From assembly GCA_032358165.1 (NCBI GenBank), contig JAALGY010000057.1, forward strand, positions 2,480,001 to 2,544,000: DNA of 64,000 nt. Reading direction: 5' to 3'. The notes below the pieces were generated by a model. That model was not told the DNA's origin, did no database searches, and worked only from the letters and a program-made list of their open reading frames with translations. Both the position numbers and the translations under genes were made by a program. Shown piece after piece: positions 12,301 through 22,998 of the stretch; the first letter of the stretch is position 1; each line of letters starts with the position of its first letter. The DNA is from Diplosphaera chodatii. Lineage: Eukaryota > Chlorophyta > Trebouxiophyceae > Prasiolales > Stichococcaceae.

Positions 12301-15300
12301 TGCATCTTCGCCGCCGCGGCATTGGCGCTGTCTGCCGCCGCTGCCCTGACCCTGCCCAGCTCTGCAGCTGCTGCTTCCTCTGCAGACTGCAGCTTTGCCG
12401 CTGCAGCAGTTGCACTGTCTGCCGCCTCTGCCCTTACCCTGTCCAGCTCTGCAGCTGCTGCTTCCTCTGCAGACTGCAGCTTTGCCGCTGCAGCAGTTGC
12501 ACTGTCTGCCGCCTCTACCCTTACCCTGTCCAGCTCCGCTGCAGCGGCCTCCTCTGCAGACTGCAGCTTTGCCGCTGCAGCAGTTGCACTGTCTGCCGCC
12601 TCTGCCCTGACCCTGTCCAGCTCCGCTGCAGCAGCCTCCTCTGCAGACTGCAACTTTGCCGCTGCAGCACTTGCACTGTTTGCCGCCTCTGCCCTGACCC
12701 TGTCCAGCTCCGCTGCAGCAGCCTCCTCTGCAGACTGCAACTTTGCCGCTGCAGCACTTGCACTGTCTGCCGCCTCTGCCCTGACCCTGTCCAGCTCTGC
12801 AGCTGCTGTTTTCCGCAGCGCCTGCAGGTCTGCGATTGCCGCATTGGCTTCGGCTACCAGCTGCTGCTGCATGCTGCTCAATTTTTCTGCAGCCTTCTCT
12901 GCCGCTGTCGCTGCTGCAGCATTGGCAGCGGCCAGTTCCTGCGCCAACTGCTCCATCTGGGACTCTAGCTCGACAACCTCTGCTGCGGAGCGCTTTGACG
13001 CACCCTCCAGCTCTACACGCAGGCGCTCCTGCATCATGGCATCGGCGGATCAGTTGGTCTCGGTGCACCACAGGACAACACTGCTTCTTGTGTACTCTAA
13101 ATGCGTGCCCCACTGCACTTTGTATGCAGATGTTCTTGGTAAGCTGACCTGCAGGTCTTTGCAGTGCTGCTGCAGGGAGGCGTGAGCCGCTTCACGCTCT
13201 GCCACCGTCGCCTGTGTGGCTGACAATGCTGCTGTGCATGCCTCGATGTCTGCCATCAGCTTTGCCTGCTCCTCCTTGTGCCTGCTGGCCAGCTGCTCCG
13301 ACTGCGCCTGCAGAACGGACACATACCACACCTATGAGTAGCGTGCCCTACCTCTTCACGAACTGCATGTCAAAAATATACTCCCCTGCCACCCTGCTGG
13401 GGCTGCTCAGGAGAACGCCAGTACGCAGGGAGGATGCCTGTGCACAGAGCGCCTGGCAGCTCAATGCCGAAATCATCTCCTGCCTGATGGCTTGAAGTAT
13501 GTGGCTGGTGCGCACCTGCGTCTGGGACAACCGCGCGGCCAGGTCGGCCTGGTGGCGGCGCCCCGCCTCCAGCTCCGCGAGGTGGCGCTCCATGGCGGCC
13601 TGCTGCGCCGCCAGCGCCTGCTGCCGCTCGCCGTCCAGCGCCCGCATGATGTCCTCGTTGGCCTTGCGCTCGTCCTGCGACAGGTGTTGTGGATAGGGTT
13701 TGGTGATGCGCGCGGTGAGCTTCACTGGCTGCAGTTGCCTTGCTGTCTACTGCTGTCTTGCAGTTTGCAGTGAAGTGTGGCAGTTGGAGCGTCGCAATGC
13801 CAGACCACTCGCATGGCGCTTGGCTGTGGCAGTTGTGGGCAAGTCACTGGTGGCCAAGCACCAGTGACTTGCCCGACAGAGATGTATGCGCACCTCCAGC
13901 TTGCGCTCCAGGTTGCCGAGCGCGGACTCCTTGTCGATGAGCGAGCGGCTGAGCGCGTCGGCGCGGCCCGCCTGCTCCTCCATCTCCAGCAGCAGCTGCT
14001 GGTGCGTCACCGCGTCGTCTGTCTTCTCGTTCACCACCGCCTGTCCGGGAGTGAACGACCACACCCTCAAGACTGCTGTTGGATGTTGCTGCGATCGGGA
14101 GCTAGGCATTGACTTCCACAGAGCAGTGTCACAGCCTGAACTGAGGCACTTACCGAGTTTTCGACAAACATGGCGCGTGTGCCGAACTGGAGCGACTGGA
14201 GCGACTCGTCACAGTGTTCAACAGCATCCGCGACAGCCACCACCAAGGACGTGCGCGCATTCCCACCCAGCGACTCCTGCAAACACGCAGTATCGAGTAC
14301 ATGATGACTTGCTGTGAATGTTGTGCTGCGACCACAAATTACACAAGATCCAGAGCATGCGCAAACCTTGAGGATGCGCGTGAGCTTGGAGTCGCGGTAG
14401 GGCGCATGAGTCGAGTTTGCAGACGCCCGTGCATTGATGCACATGCCCAGCACCGTCAGGCTCAGGTTGATGGCCTTGGCCTCGCTAGCTCGAACGCCTG
14501 CAGGAGCAGCAAGGGGACAGTGCATAACTGCCCATGCAAGTCGGCATCCATGTGGCTGAAGGACGGCAGGGACAGTCGCCTTGCCAGGGACGTGTCTGCA
14601 ATTGTTAAGGCCATGGCGACAGAGTGTCTGCAGTGTCTGTGCTATGACAGGACCCACCTGTGGGACATCGTGCATGCATGCAGAGGGAGGATTGCAGGTA
14701 CAAGTTGCCTGACGTGTGTGTAGCACAGGCGCCAAGCTAACCTGATTAACCTCACACCTGTGGACATTGACTTCTTCAGACGCTCGCTGCCCGCGAGGTC
14801 CACCATGTACAGCCGCCCCACGTTGGCCTTCATGGACACGTTGTCGACGGAGGGCGAGGGCACGGCGCCCGCGATCACCCGCCGCTTGGCCACCGTCAGC
14901 AGCACCAGCGCGTGCGAGCGGCTGGAGTGCGCGTTGAGCTTTGTGAACGCATACATCCTGCGCATGCATGGCACAGATGAACTCAACCAGTGTGCAGCTC
15001 TTGTCTTGTTTGTTCCACGTTGTGTTTATGCAGGGACAGACAAGGGATGAGTCACCCAGATCCACAAGACCTGCTGCATGATGATTGTGACATGCCTGTT
15101 GCGCTCGCCCAGCTTGAGCAGCTCCAGGCAGTCCTCCAGCCGTGTGACTAGCACCTCCTTGAGGCCCGCCACATAAATACCCTCCTCTGGGCTCTCCCTC
15201 AGCTGCAGGTCCAGAGACTTGGGCTGCAGCAGGTGCTGCACGCATGCGTGAGGCATTGTGTTGCATGTTGCGCTGGCCATGGTAGGCTTTGGGTGCCCCA

Positions 15301-16436
15301 GGACAACAGCACCCAGTGTGTCGTGTCCATGCACAGACACAGTCAGCCTAAAGCCTGTGGCTCACTTGAATCATTTCCATGTAGATCTGCATGTAGGACA
15401 TGTGCACGGTATAGTGGTGCGCCGGGTCGGCCTTGATGCCGTTGAATATGGCCGCAGCTGCGCGTGGCATCATGCCAATGTTGTCCGGCGCCAGGCTGGA
15501 CAGTGTGAATGTCTTGCCCGCACCTGAAGACAGCAAGGTGCATATTCAGAGACATGTGCATCATGCATGCTGCGTTTGAACCGGTTTGATCCAGCCGTGG
15601 TCATGGCAAGAAACGTTGTTGTCATCCGCACAAACTTGGTGAGAGGGTCTGCATAGCACCTGTCTGGCCATATGCCATGACAGTGCCATTGTAGCCATTG
15701 AGCACGTCAGCAACCACTGGCTCCACAGCGGCGGCATACACGTCCCCTTGTGTCGACTGCTGGCGCAGCACCTCGTCAAATTTGAACTCGGTGGTAGGTA
15801 TCGTTGCCTTCCTGCACCCGGGGAGCAGGCACACGCATCAGTAGGCGTGACCTGCTCAACACCAACTGCATCACCATTGCTGGCCATCACTGCACACCAT
15901 GCTTCCATGAGTGTATGTGTTCTGGCACTCACGTGCGCTCAAGCAGCACATGTTGGCTGTCCTCCGCCACCCGCACCGCGCCGGCTGTCTCGTGCGATTG
16001 CGCTGGCCGCAGGCGTACAATGACCTTGACGCGATCTGGCAGGTGCATGCAGACTGTGAGTCAGCGGCGCAGCAAGCAGCTGATGCGTCATACGGACGTG
16101 TGGGCATGCGTGCATAACGTGTTATGATGCAAAGATCGTATGCACGTCAATGGAACATTGCTCACCCTCCACCTTGACGCGGGTCAGCTTCATGAGCGGC
16201 GGCGTCAGCGGTGGCGTCTTGGCACCCAGCTCCCCACTGTCCTCGCTGAAACTGCTTCGGCGGCTGGTGGGCGCACTCTCGCTCTCATAGACGCCCTGCC
16301 ACCCGGGCTTGGCACCACCGCCAGAGCCCCGCCGCAGGTTGGCGGCCGAGCTGTTCCGGCGAGGGGTGCCGGCCTGCGACCCCTGACTACCCACAGAGGC
16401 GGGCGGGATCGAGAAGAAGCTCTTCTTGCTGGACAT
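6386..16436 (-). CDS. Kinesin, N-terminal motor of KIN-U/ARK-like type with very long coiled coil
   Basis: Microtubule motor. Exon 1 (16166-16436) is a Ser-rich leader starting MSSKKSFFSIPP; the motor begins with RVKVIVRLRP at the next exon. All nucleotide motifs are present: P-loop GQTGAGKT (split by an intron near 15660), switch I NAHSSRSH, switch II DLAGSER, and RDSKLTRIL near 14390. SYMQIYMEMIQDLLQP and FGTRAMFVEN resemble plant armadillo-repeat kinesins (KIN-U). The motor is complete by about 14150. The region from about 8000 to 14050 encodes continuous Glu/Ala/Gln-rich coiled coil over many exons, including 29-residue tandem repeats and a degenerate IQ-like motif (VVQRRYRARKA, near 8725). 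The last exons (6386 to about 7570) give a Ser/Pro-rich tail ending VRVPESQE and a stop. I see no ARM repeats, so KIN-U membership rests on the motor only. Roughly 2,000 residues; exon borders in the coiled coil are approximate. Confidence 0.85.
12196..12805 (-). repeat. 87-bp (29-residue) in-frame tandem repeats inside the kinesin coiled coil
   Basis: About seven copies, plus a partial eighth, of an 87-bp unit lie in one kinesin exon. The spacing was checked directly: GTCCAGCTC recurs at 12441 and 12528. Each unit encodes a variant of AEEAAAAELDRVRAEAADSA followed by xAAAAKLQS. Copies differ by a few substitutions, so they are not a sequencing artefact of one copy. 29 residues equals 7+11+11, which predicts a nearly straight helical rod. 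Confidence 0.9.
13837..13874. repeat. Perfect 16-bp inverted repeat in a kinesin intron
   Basis: Arms 13837-13852 and 13859-13874 are exact reverse complements (GGGCAAGTCACTGGTG) around a 6-nt loop. On the minus strand this lies about 20 nt downstream of the 5' splice site that follows the exon encoding ERKLEV, so the pre-mRNA could fold a strong hairpin next to the donor. Confidence 0.85.
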
Positions 16437-18640
16437 AGCGACCCAGCACGAACTCGTCTGTTACACCAGAGCTGGGCGTCCCCAGACTATCACACAATCT
16501 AGCGGCACTCGATGTGAAACATCATCGATGCAAGTTCGTAGTGCCAGTCTGCATCATACTATGGATGACGCTTGATGCGAGCAGGCCCCGCAACACCGAA
16601 ACCCTGTTTCGAGTTGAGGACTCGTGCTGCGTCCGAGGCGGGTGATCAGGCAGTGTGATTTGAAAACGGTCGCAGTCAACATCTGCCTATCATGCCTGTG
16701 ACGATCGGTGATCGGCCTAGAAAGCAAGGTGCACGGTGCAGTCCACCAGCCATGCAGTGGCCCGCTGACCAGGTGTGGCGCTGATTGGGGTAGTGCGCAG
16801 GTAGTTGGGCCCCCAGGCGATTGTCAGATTTAAATGCGGGGGGTGCATAAAAGACCTGGGCCGGGTGGGTGTTGCCACGATCGTTTGTGAGGCGCGAAGA
16901 GGTGTGCAGCTGATATCGAAAAGGCATCAGTGAGCGCAGAATTTGCCGAGGGGTCGCCAGCGGGTCCGGTGGGCAGATAAACGGTGAAGGCACCGAACGG
17001 TTCAGGGTCGACAGTAGAAATGCGCTGCCACGCGAGCAAGGGACGCAAGCTGGGACGCACGTGACGCAGAGACATTGACACGCGCCTCCAGAAGCAAGCC
17101 ACAACCGCGAAGCACCGCGTGGGTCTATATAGCGGGTCGAAGCACTGACCGACGGGCGGTGGCACTCCGCGCCTTCTGCGCCAAAGACTAGCAGCGATGC
17201 GTCCCGCACGCCCAACACGACGGCTAAGCAATGTAAAGCAGATGCGCTGCATGATTCCGATGGCATACGGTCGGGTTGCCGCGCTTCGCGCTGACCAGTG
17301 TCTCATTGAGAGCGTCAGAGGCATTTACGGGGACCGCGTTGGAACGATACGGCATTGCACGGTTAACTACGAACAACGCGTGGGAGAAACACTGAGTGCC
17401 GTGCTGAGTTGAACACTAAGTACAGGGACGCTCAGAGGCCGTGTTTTGCGCCGTGGCGTAGTAGGCCTGGGTATTTTCTCCGGCTGACTAGGGCACACTG
17501 CACTCCCAGTCAGCGGGGTAGTCTATGGACGTACTCAGTGAAGCAAGTCGTGATACACTAGCAGAGTGGCGTGCCTAGCAAGCAGATGCATGGTCTCCTG
17601 GGCCCGACATACAAGTGAAGGCATACCTCAACCGCAGATGCACCAGGAAGCCAGGCAGGAACCGTGCTAGGGACAGTAGTAGGCCTGGGTATTTTCTCCG
17701 GCTGACTGGGGCACACTGCACTCCCAGTCAGCGGGGTAGTCTATGGACGTACCTCAGTGAAACAAGTCGTGATACACTAGCAGAGTGGCGTGCCTAGCAA
17801 GCAGATGCATGGTCTCCTGGGCCCGACATACAAGTGAAGGCATACCTCAACCGCAGATGCACCAGGAAACCAGGCAGGAACCGTGCTAGGGACAGGGCCA
17901 GGGTTACCTGTACGGTCAGACTTCTAAACGTCAGCGGGGGTCGCGTTGGGAGCGCAGGCGCAAGCCCAGGAGACGCCCGCATCCCTGCCAGGCTGCAGTG
18001 AAGAGTAGTCGGTGTCCGGGGAATCCAGCTGGCGTAGCGTCCCGCCCAGCACTTAGACGTTTGACGATGTACGTTGAAGAGGTACTGGATGGTGTAGCGA
18101 GGCTGAGGAACGAATGATGTAGTAGCGGTCATTGCGGTGGACGTGCGAACGCCAGCAGGATGTTTGCAGTCCCCTGGAAGCCAGTCCTCCACCTCCATGG
18201 CCACTATGGTTGCTGAGCTGCAGCTAATCAGTCAGGCACAGGGGACATGGTCATGGTTAGCATATTAGATATAGCCTGTGGGCCCCGAAGGGTTCCCCAT
18301 CAGGATGTTGTGCACAAAGTATGTGGACAGGTGATGATGACTCAGAAGTAGAGTCAGCCACAGATGGCTCAGCCACCCAGAATACCACCACAAGTATCTG
18401 GGCGGCAATCATCATCGGCACCATCACTGACCAATGCACAATGCAGGAAGTAGAAAGCATATGCATCTCAAGAGACCAGGTGCAATGCCGTGAATAGTAC
18501 AAGCAAACCAGAAATACATGCCCAAACCAAGAATGTACGTAGCCTGCATGCAAGACGAAAGCCGCCAGAGTGATGCTGATATAGCCATGGGCGTGTTGCT
18601 GTCAGGGTGGTGCTAGGCTGTGCGGCAGGCCGGTGTAGCT
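16437..18640. other. Region without a recognised gene, 5' of the kinesin
   Basis: About 2.2 kb between the kinesin start codon and the microsatellite that ends the retroelement. The first few hundred bases should hold the kinesin promoter and 5' UTR. A TATA-like CTATATAG sits near 17117. Open frames of 60-196 residues exist on both strands but have no recognisable motif, and two of them run across the 218-bp tandem duplication. I assign no gene here. Part of the stretch may be transposon-derived. Confidence 0.5.
17460..17895. repeat. 218-bp direct tandem duplication
   Basis: Copy 1 (17460 to about 17677) and copy 2 (about 17678-17895) are nearly identical; AGGCCTGGGTATTTTCTCCG recurs at 17463 and 17681. 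Differences are few: ACTAGGGC versus ACTGGGGC, an extra C in TACCTCAG, and AGCAAGTC versus AACAAGTC. The high identity points to a recent duplication. It does not resemble a coding repeat. Confidence 0.9.
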
Positions 18641-18685
18641 GTGCTGTGCTGTGCTGTGCTGTGCTGTGCTGTGCTGTGCTGTGCT
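18641..18685. repeat. (GTGCT)9 microsatellite at the retroelement 3' end
   Basis: Nine perfect GTGCT units, reading (AGCAC)9 on the minus strand. It starts 28 nt after the TAG stop of the reverse transcriptase frame (18714-18716), the position where many non-LTR-type elements carry a simple-repeat tail. Confidence 0.9.
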
Positions 18686-18713
18686 CATGCAGCATCGTGG
18701 TGAGGCGGCAGAG

Positions 18714-21310
18714 CTAACGCCGGGGGTGGGCGGCGCGATAGATGATGTACTGGCGGTGGACGTCGTCGACGATAGCGTCGGCATTGCGGCGGCGGGAGGT
18801 TTGCTGATGGTAGAGGTCCGGCCACTGACGTGCCACGCGGTGTAGCCGCATGCAGCAGCGGCGGATATCATAGCCACGGCACTCGGCGGCGTGCAGCAGG
18901 GTGCCCATCTCCCGGCAGAAGTCGACGTAGTCAGTGTTGATGCGGCGCATGCGGTGAAACTGGGAGGTGATGACCCCGTACTTGCTGGCGTTGTTGAGGA
19001 AGCTGGTGATGTGTGGGAGTCTGATGATGTTGAGGCCGGCGTAGGCGGCGCTGCGCCGCTTGTCAAAAAGGCGTGTGGTAAGCGTGGTGCCGGCGCCGGC
19101 GGGCAGCAGCGGGGAGGGGCGCGGCAGGATGTTGAGGTCCAGGAAGGGCACAGCTGTGCCGCTGGCGGACTGTGTGAGGGTGAGGCATGGTGGGTAGATG
19201 CCGTGCTGCCCGCGGTGGACGTCAGTGTTGTAGCGGAGGTACTGGAAGGAGGGGTTGTCGATGGTGATGAAGTCGTCAAGGTATCTGCCGCAAAACTGGA
19301 AGTCCTGGAGGATGGCGATTGCGGCGGCGCTGCCGGGTGCTGCGTGCTGACGGGCGGTGGCTGCAGGTCGGTGATGAACTCCAGTTCATAGGAGAACAGG
19401 AAGTAGTTGGCCAAGTGGCCAGCGCAGTTGGTGCCCATGGGGATGCCGACGTGCTGGTGATAGGTGGTGCCGCCGAAGGTGAAGTTGGTGTGTGTGGCGA
19501 GCTGGCGGACAGCAGACTTCAGTGTGGCGGCGGAGAAGGTGAAGTAGCCTTGTGAGGCGCCAGGGGGAGCGGCTGCTGGGTTCGCAGGTATGCGCCAGGT
19601 GGGGGTGTTGTGCGAGTGCACCTTCAGCCAGGCCGCCTGGCCGTGGCGTGCGAAGATGGCATCGATGAGGTCGTCAAGGCGCCCACACAGGGCGCGCCTG
19701 GGTGTGACTGGGTTGTCCAGGGGGATGGCTGTGTAGAGGCGGGCGAAGTCGTGAGTCTGGATGGCGTGAGGGGGCAGGGTGCCGGTGGTGCGTCGGTTGT
19801 GGGCGTGGATGATGTCGACGGCGGCAGAGGTGTCGGTGAGTACCCAACTGCGGCTAGTGGGGTTGTCGCCGGTGCCGGCGGCTGCCCAGGCGTCGTTCCA
19901 CATGGCGTGGGTGTCGGGTTGCATCGCTGAAAATGCGAAGCCGATGATGGTGGACAGCCTGGTGAGGGTGGTGTTGTGTGAGTTCACCAGGTAGCGCTCG
20001 CTGATGGGGTTCTTGTGGAATTTGACGGTGTAGGAGTACGTGGGCACGACGCCATGGTCGTCCATGGAGAGGTTGAAGCCGCTGGCAATGATGGTGTCAC
20101 GCCGCACGATGTCGTCGGCGGTGAGGAGGGTGGCGGTATATGTGGCGTTGTTGTTGAGGTCTGCTAGCGTCTTCTGAACGTAGAGCTTCTTGCAGACCGC
20201 AACAAAATTGTTGGCGGCTTTGTCTGCTGTGGTGATGCAGAAGTCGGCGTGCAGGGAGGTGATGGCGCCGCGGTCGCGGGCTGTGAGCTCCACGATGTTG
20301 GCGCGCTGTGCGGCTGGGATGGTGGAGTCGGCAGGGGTGCCATTGGGGATGGCGGCGAGGGTGGCGCGTGCCTCCGCCAGCACGTGTACCCGCCATGCCG
20401 TCATGGCGCCGGCGATGCCAAGCATGTCTTCCGTGGCATTGGCGAAGCGGTTGACGCCTTCAGAGATGTCCTGGTAGAGGCTGTCGCGCACTTCGCCACA
20501 CATGGCGGAGATGGGGCCAGTGCGGTGCTTGGAGCCCATGTGCCACAGCTGGCGGACGCGGGCTTGGACGGCAGGGCTGTTGGCAATGGAGATGACGTCG
20601 CTGGAGGCTGTGACGATGTGGTGGCTGTTGGTGGGGAAGAGGTGTGCTTGGCGAGGGTCTTGGCGGCGGGCATTGCAGGCGCAGGGTGCCGCCAGGATAG
20701 CCAAGATGTCGGCTGCTGCCATGTTAGCAATGCCAGAGGCATTGCAGAACATGGCGCTGAGAGGTCGGGGGTAGTGGTGGGCGACGACGGGGGAGGGGAC
20801 GCCTGGGGGCAGGAGGGCGGTGGTGTTGACGTCGGCGAAGATCCGGTCGAGGAGGACCGTGTCCATGAGGCGGCTGGAGAAGGCGATGATGCACGCCTGC
20901 CTACCAAGATCGGTGACCAGGGGGTTGCGTCCGTGCATGTGGGCTAGCACGGCGAGGACGATGTCTGCCATGGTGGCACGTTGGGCATCCGTCGGCTGGT
21001 AAGGTGTGGGGGCACGGGCGCCGATGTTGATGGCGGATGTGCAGGTAAGGACCTGCGACATCTGGGTGAGGTTGTGGACGTTGACCTGGGTAAGGTAGCC
21101 GAAGGTGGTGGGGTCGGTGGTGATGGCACGATGGCCGGCAGCAGGATGGAAGGCGCGGGTGTGCAGGGCATGAATACGCCGATAGTAGTCACGGTAGGCG
21201 TATTGACGTCCAGGCTGAGGACGAGGAGCGGGAGGAGGTGGGGGGGGTGGTGGTGGTGGTCCTGCTGCACCAGCAGGTGCTGGGGGCGGGGGTGGTAGGC
21301 CTGGGGGCAA
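18714..21310 (-). pseudogene. Reverse transcriptase ORF, split by a -1 frameshift
   Basis: Frame a, open from 21310, starts with a Pro-rich stretch. It then encodes DKAANNFVAVCKKLY, the motif A aspartate in HDFARLYTAIPL, and GIPMGTNCAGHLANYFLFSY near 19420. After ELEFITDLQPPP the homology moves to the other frame, giving FQFCGRYLDDFITI with the catalytic YLDD, then VPFLDLNI, LTTRLFDKR and the thumb-like region, ending at TAG 18714-18716. The shift lies about 19300-19385 and needs a -1 change of frame; no classical slippery heptamer is seen there, so a single-base deletion is the simplest reading. Frame a has no upstream in-frame ATG (TAA just before 21310); the first Met is near 21061. Joined length would be about 860 residues. 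Confidence 0.75.
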
Positions 21311-21483
21311 ATATTAGCTCCTTTAACTGCAACTATTTGACCATGCAATCAGTCTAGGTGCAGCAAGCACGTGAGGCAGCAACATCGGCGTGCAGATGCA
21401 CATGCAGCCACTTGCTCCCCGCACTGCATGTCCATACTGCGTTGACGATCCTGTCCGACCTACACGTGCTGCGCAATTGCAAC

Positions 21484-22638
21484 ATGGCTGCGCAGGCGAT
21501 GGGCAGGCGAGCTTGCCTAGTGCTATCCTCTGTCACGACAGCACACCTTGCGCCAGCTCACCTCGCAGCACCTCATGCAATGCCTACAGTCTACCGTCAG
21601 TCCGCATCGTTGTCCAACGTTGCTCATCTTCGCAGCTTTCGGTTTGCACGTGAGATCAAGCAGCATGCGCGTCATGCGCCATTTGTGTCCCATTCGCAGC
21701 CCTGCTGCTTGTACATACAATACCACATGCTTGCCAAAAAAGGCAATTGCAGGTACCGATCTGGACCGTCAAGCCATACTGCATGCTGAAACTTGCAGTG
21801 CCTGTGCTTGCAGGCAGCTCACAGCAGGCGCCCAGCATTAGAGGCCTGACAACAGCCTCCCTGGTAAGTCCGTGGCACAGCAGTCATATCTGTGACTAAA
21901 GTGCGTGTCCGCTGATAGCTCCCAAAGTTGGGAGCTTGCCTCGTTCCAGCTTGCACGAGTTTACGCTGGACGGTCATCCAAACACGTAGCAAACATGACA
22001 TCTGCAGGTAGATCAGGTTCGAGAGAAGAATCAGGAGAGTCCGGTCATCGTCTACTCGAAGTCGTGGTGGGTCAGATGACCTGGCAGCTTTCGCAGCTCT
22101 GGTCAGGGGCTGCCGGCGTTGGACTGAGGTTTGCGTCTTGCTGGTGTGCAGGTGCCCGTACTGCGCCCAGGTGAAGCAGCTGTTCCAGAAGCTGGAGGTT
22201 CCAGCGAAGATTGTCGAGCTTGACTCTGTGGTCGAGGGCGACGATGTGCAGGTCCGCTTGTCATTCGCGTGGTGCAGCGTCTTGGTGATCTGGAGCAGAT
22301 TACAAAGCTCTTGTTCCCAACACTGGTGAGCTGATCGATGGAGGTCAGTAGGTGGAGGGTGACTATCCTGCACTGCTCCGCAGGCAGCCCTGTTTGACAT
22401 CTCATCCAGTCGGACAGTGCCACAGGTCTTCATTGGCGGAGAGTTTGTGGGTGGTGCAGACGGTGCGTTGCGACAGAGGCTCGATGACAGCATGCTATTG
22501 ATCAGCTCGTTGTATGTCGATTAAGCAGCTGCATCTGTTACGTTGGTTTGTCTCCCTGCAGATACACTCAGGGAACACAGCACAGGGGCACTTGGTGAGC
22601 GCTTGTCAGGAGTTGGCATCATGCCAAAGGAGCTGTGA
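21484..22638 (+). CDS. Glutaredoxin, CPYC dithiol type, probably organelle-targeted
   Basis: Glutathione-dependent thiol-disulfide oxidoreductase. Exon 1 starts at ATG 21484 and encodes an Ala/Arg/Ser-rich leader (MAAQAMGRRACLVLSSV) typical of a chloroplast or mitochondrial transit peptide, ending near 21652. Exon 2 (about 22010-22065) ends VIVYSKS. Exon 3 from 22152 completes the active site, so that the junction reads SKSWCPYCAQVK. Exon 4 (about 22382-22468) carries the cis-Pro motif RTVPQVFIGGEFVGGAD. The last exon gives DTLREHSTGALGERL and stops at TGA 22636-22638. About 165 residues including the leader. Both active-site cysteines, TVP and the GG glutathione-binding motif are present. 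The exact exon 1/2 junction is ambiguous (two AG acceptors 4 nt apart). Confidence 0.87.
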
Positions 22639-22998
22639 TCAGCTGGTAGTACGGATAAACATTCACAACTGGATTTTGAGGTGTCGACCAGTGACTGGAG
22701 CTAGAACAAGGCTGGCGATTTCCATGGTGGCCACATCTTGACTAGAAATACGTACACATCTGTCAGTGGGGTATTGACCAGATTATGAGCACGTACTACT
22801 GTTGTATGAGAGCGAGCAGATGTCATCTTCCCTTCTTAAACAGCAGATCGGTGCAGCAGCTCACTTCTTCTCAACTGTCATCAGATGCAAATCAACCGTT
22901 CTGTCTGAACATACAACCCTGCGTGAATCATGCGCAGGAAGAATGGCATTGACATTGCATCAAATCCTCAAGGTGTCTTAAACACTGATCGCTCTCAT
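22639..22998. other. Convergent intergenic spacer
   Basis: Tail-to-tail gap of 360 bp between the glutaredoxin and PsbS-like genes. Nothing beyond presumed 3' UTRs is seen. Confidence 0.5.

Larger units (their letters stand above)
18641..21310 (-). mobile_element. Retroelement encoding a reverse transcriptase (class uncertain)
   Basis: The element is defined by a long reverse transcriptase frame, a very short 3' UTR and an (AGCAC)9 tail. I see no LTRs, no integrase, no RNase H and no GIY-YIG nuclease in the visible frames. The reverse transcriptase resembles the group with a GIPMGTNCAxxLAxxFLxxYE motif found in many eukaryotic genomes and looks closest to Penelope-like or other non-LTR elements; the placement is tentative. 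The 5' border is not visible. It sits between the 5' ends of the kinesin and glutaredoxin genes. Confidence 0.7.

Noticed and set aside
11844..12968. 374-residue Cys/Leu-rich plus-strand open frame
   Set aside because: Opposite strand of the 29-residue kinesin repeats; the repeated Cys pattern is a by-product of the GCTGCA units.
11965..13113. 382-residue Gly/Cys-rich minus-strand open frame
   Set aside because: Alternative frame of the same repeats; the ELDRVRAEAAD frame fits the coiled-coil exons on both sides.
16676..17324. Minus-strand open frames of 164 and 196 residues upstream of the kinesin
   Set aside because: No recognisable domain and no continuity with flanking exons; not enough to call a gene.
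20249..20947. 232-residue Gly/Asp/Val-rich plus-strand open frame
   Set aside because: Antisense of the reverse transcriptase frame.
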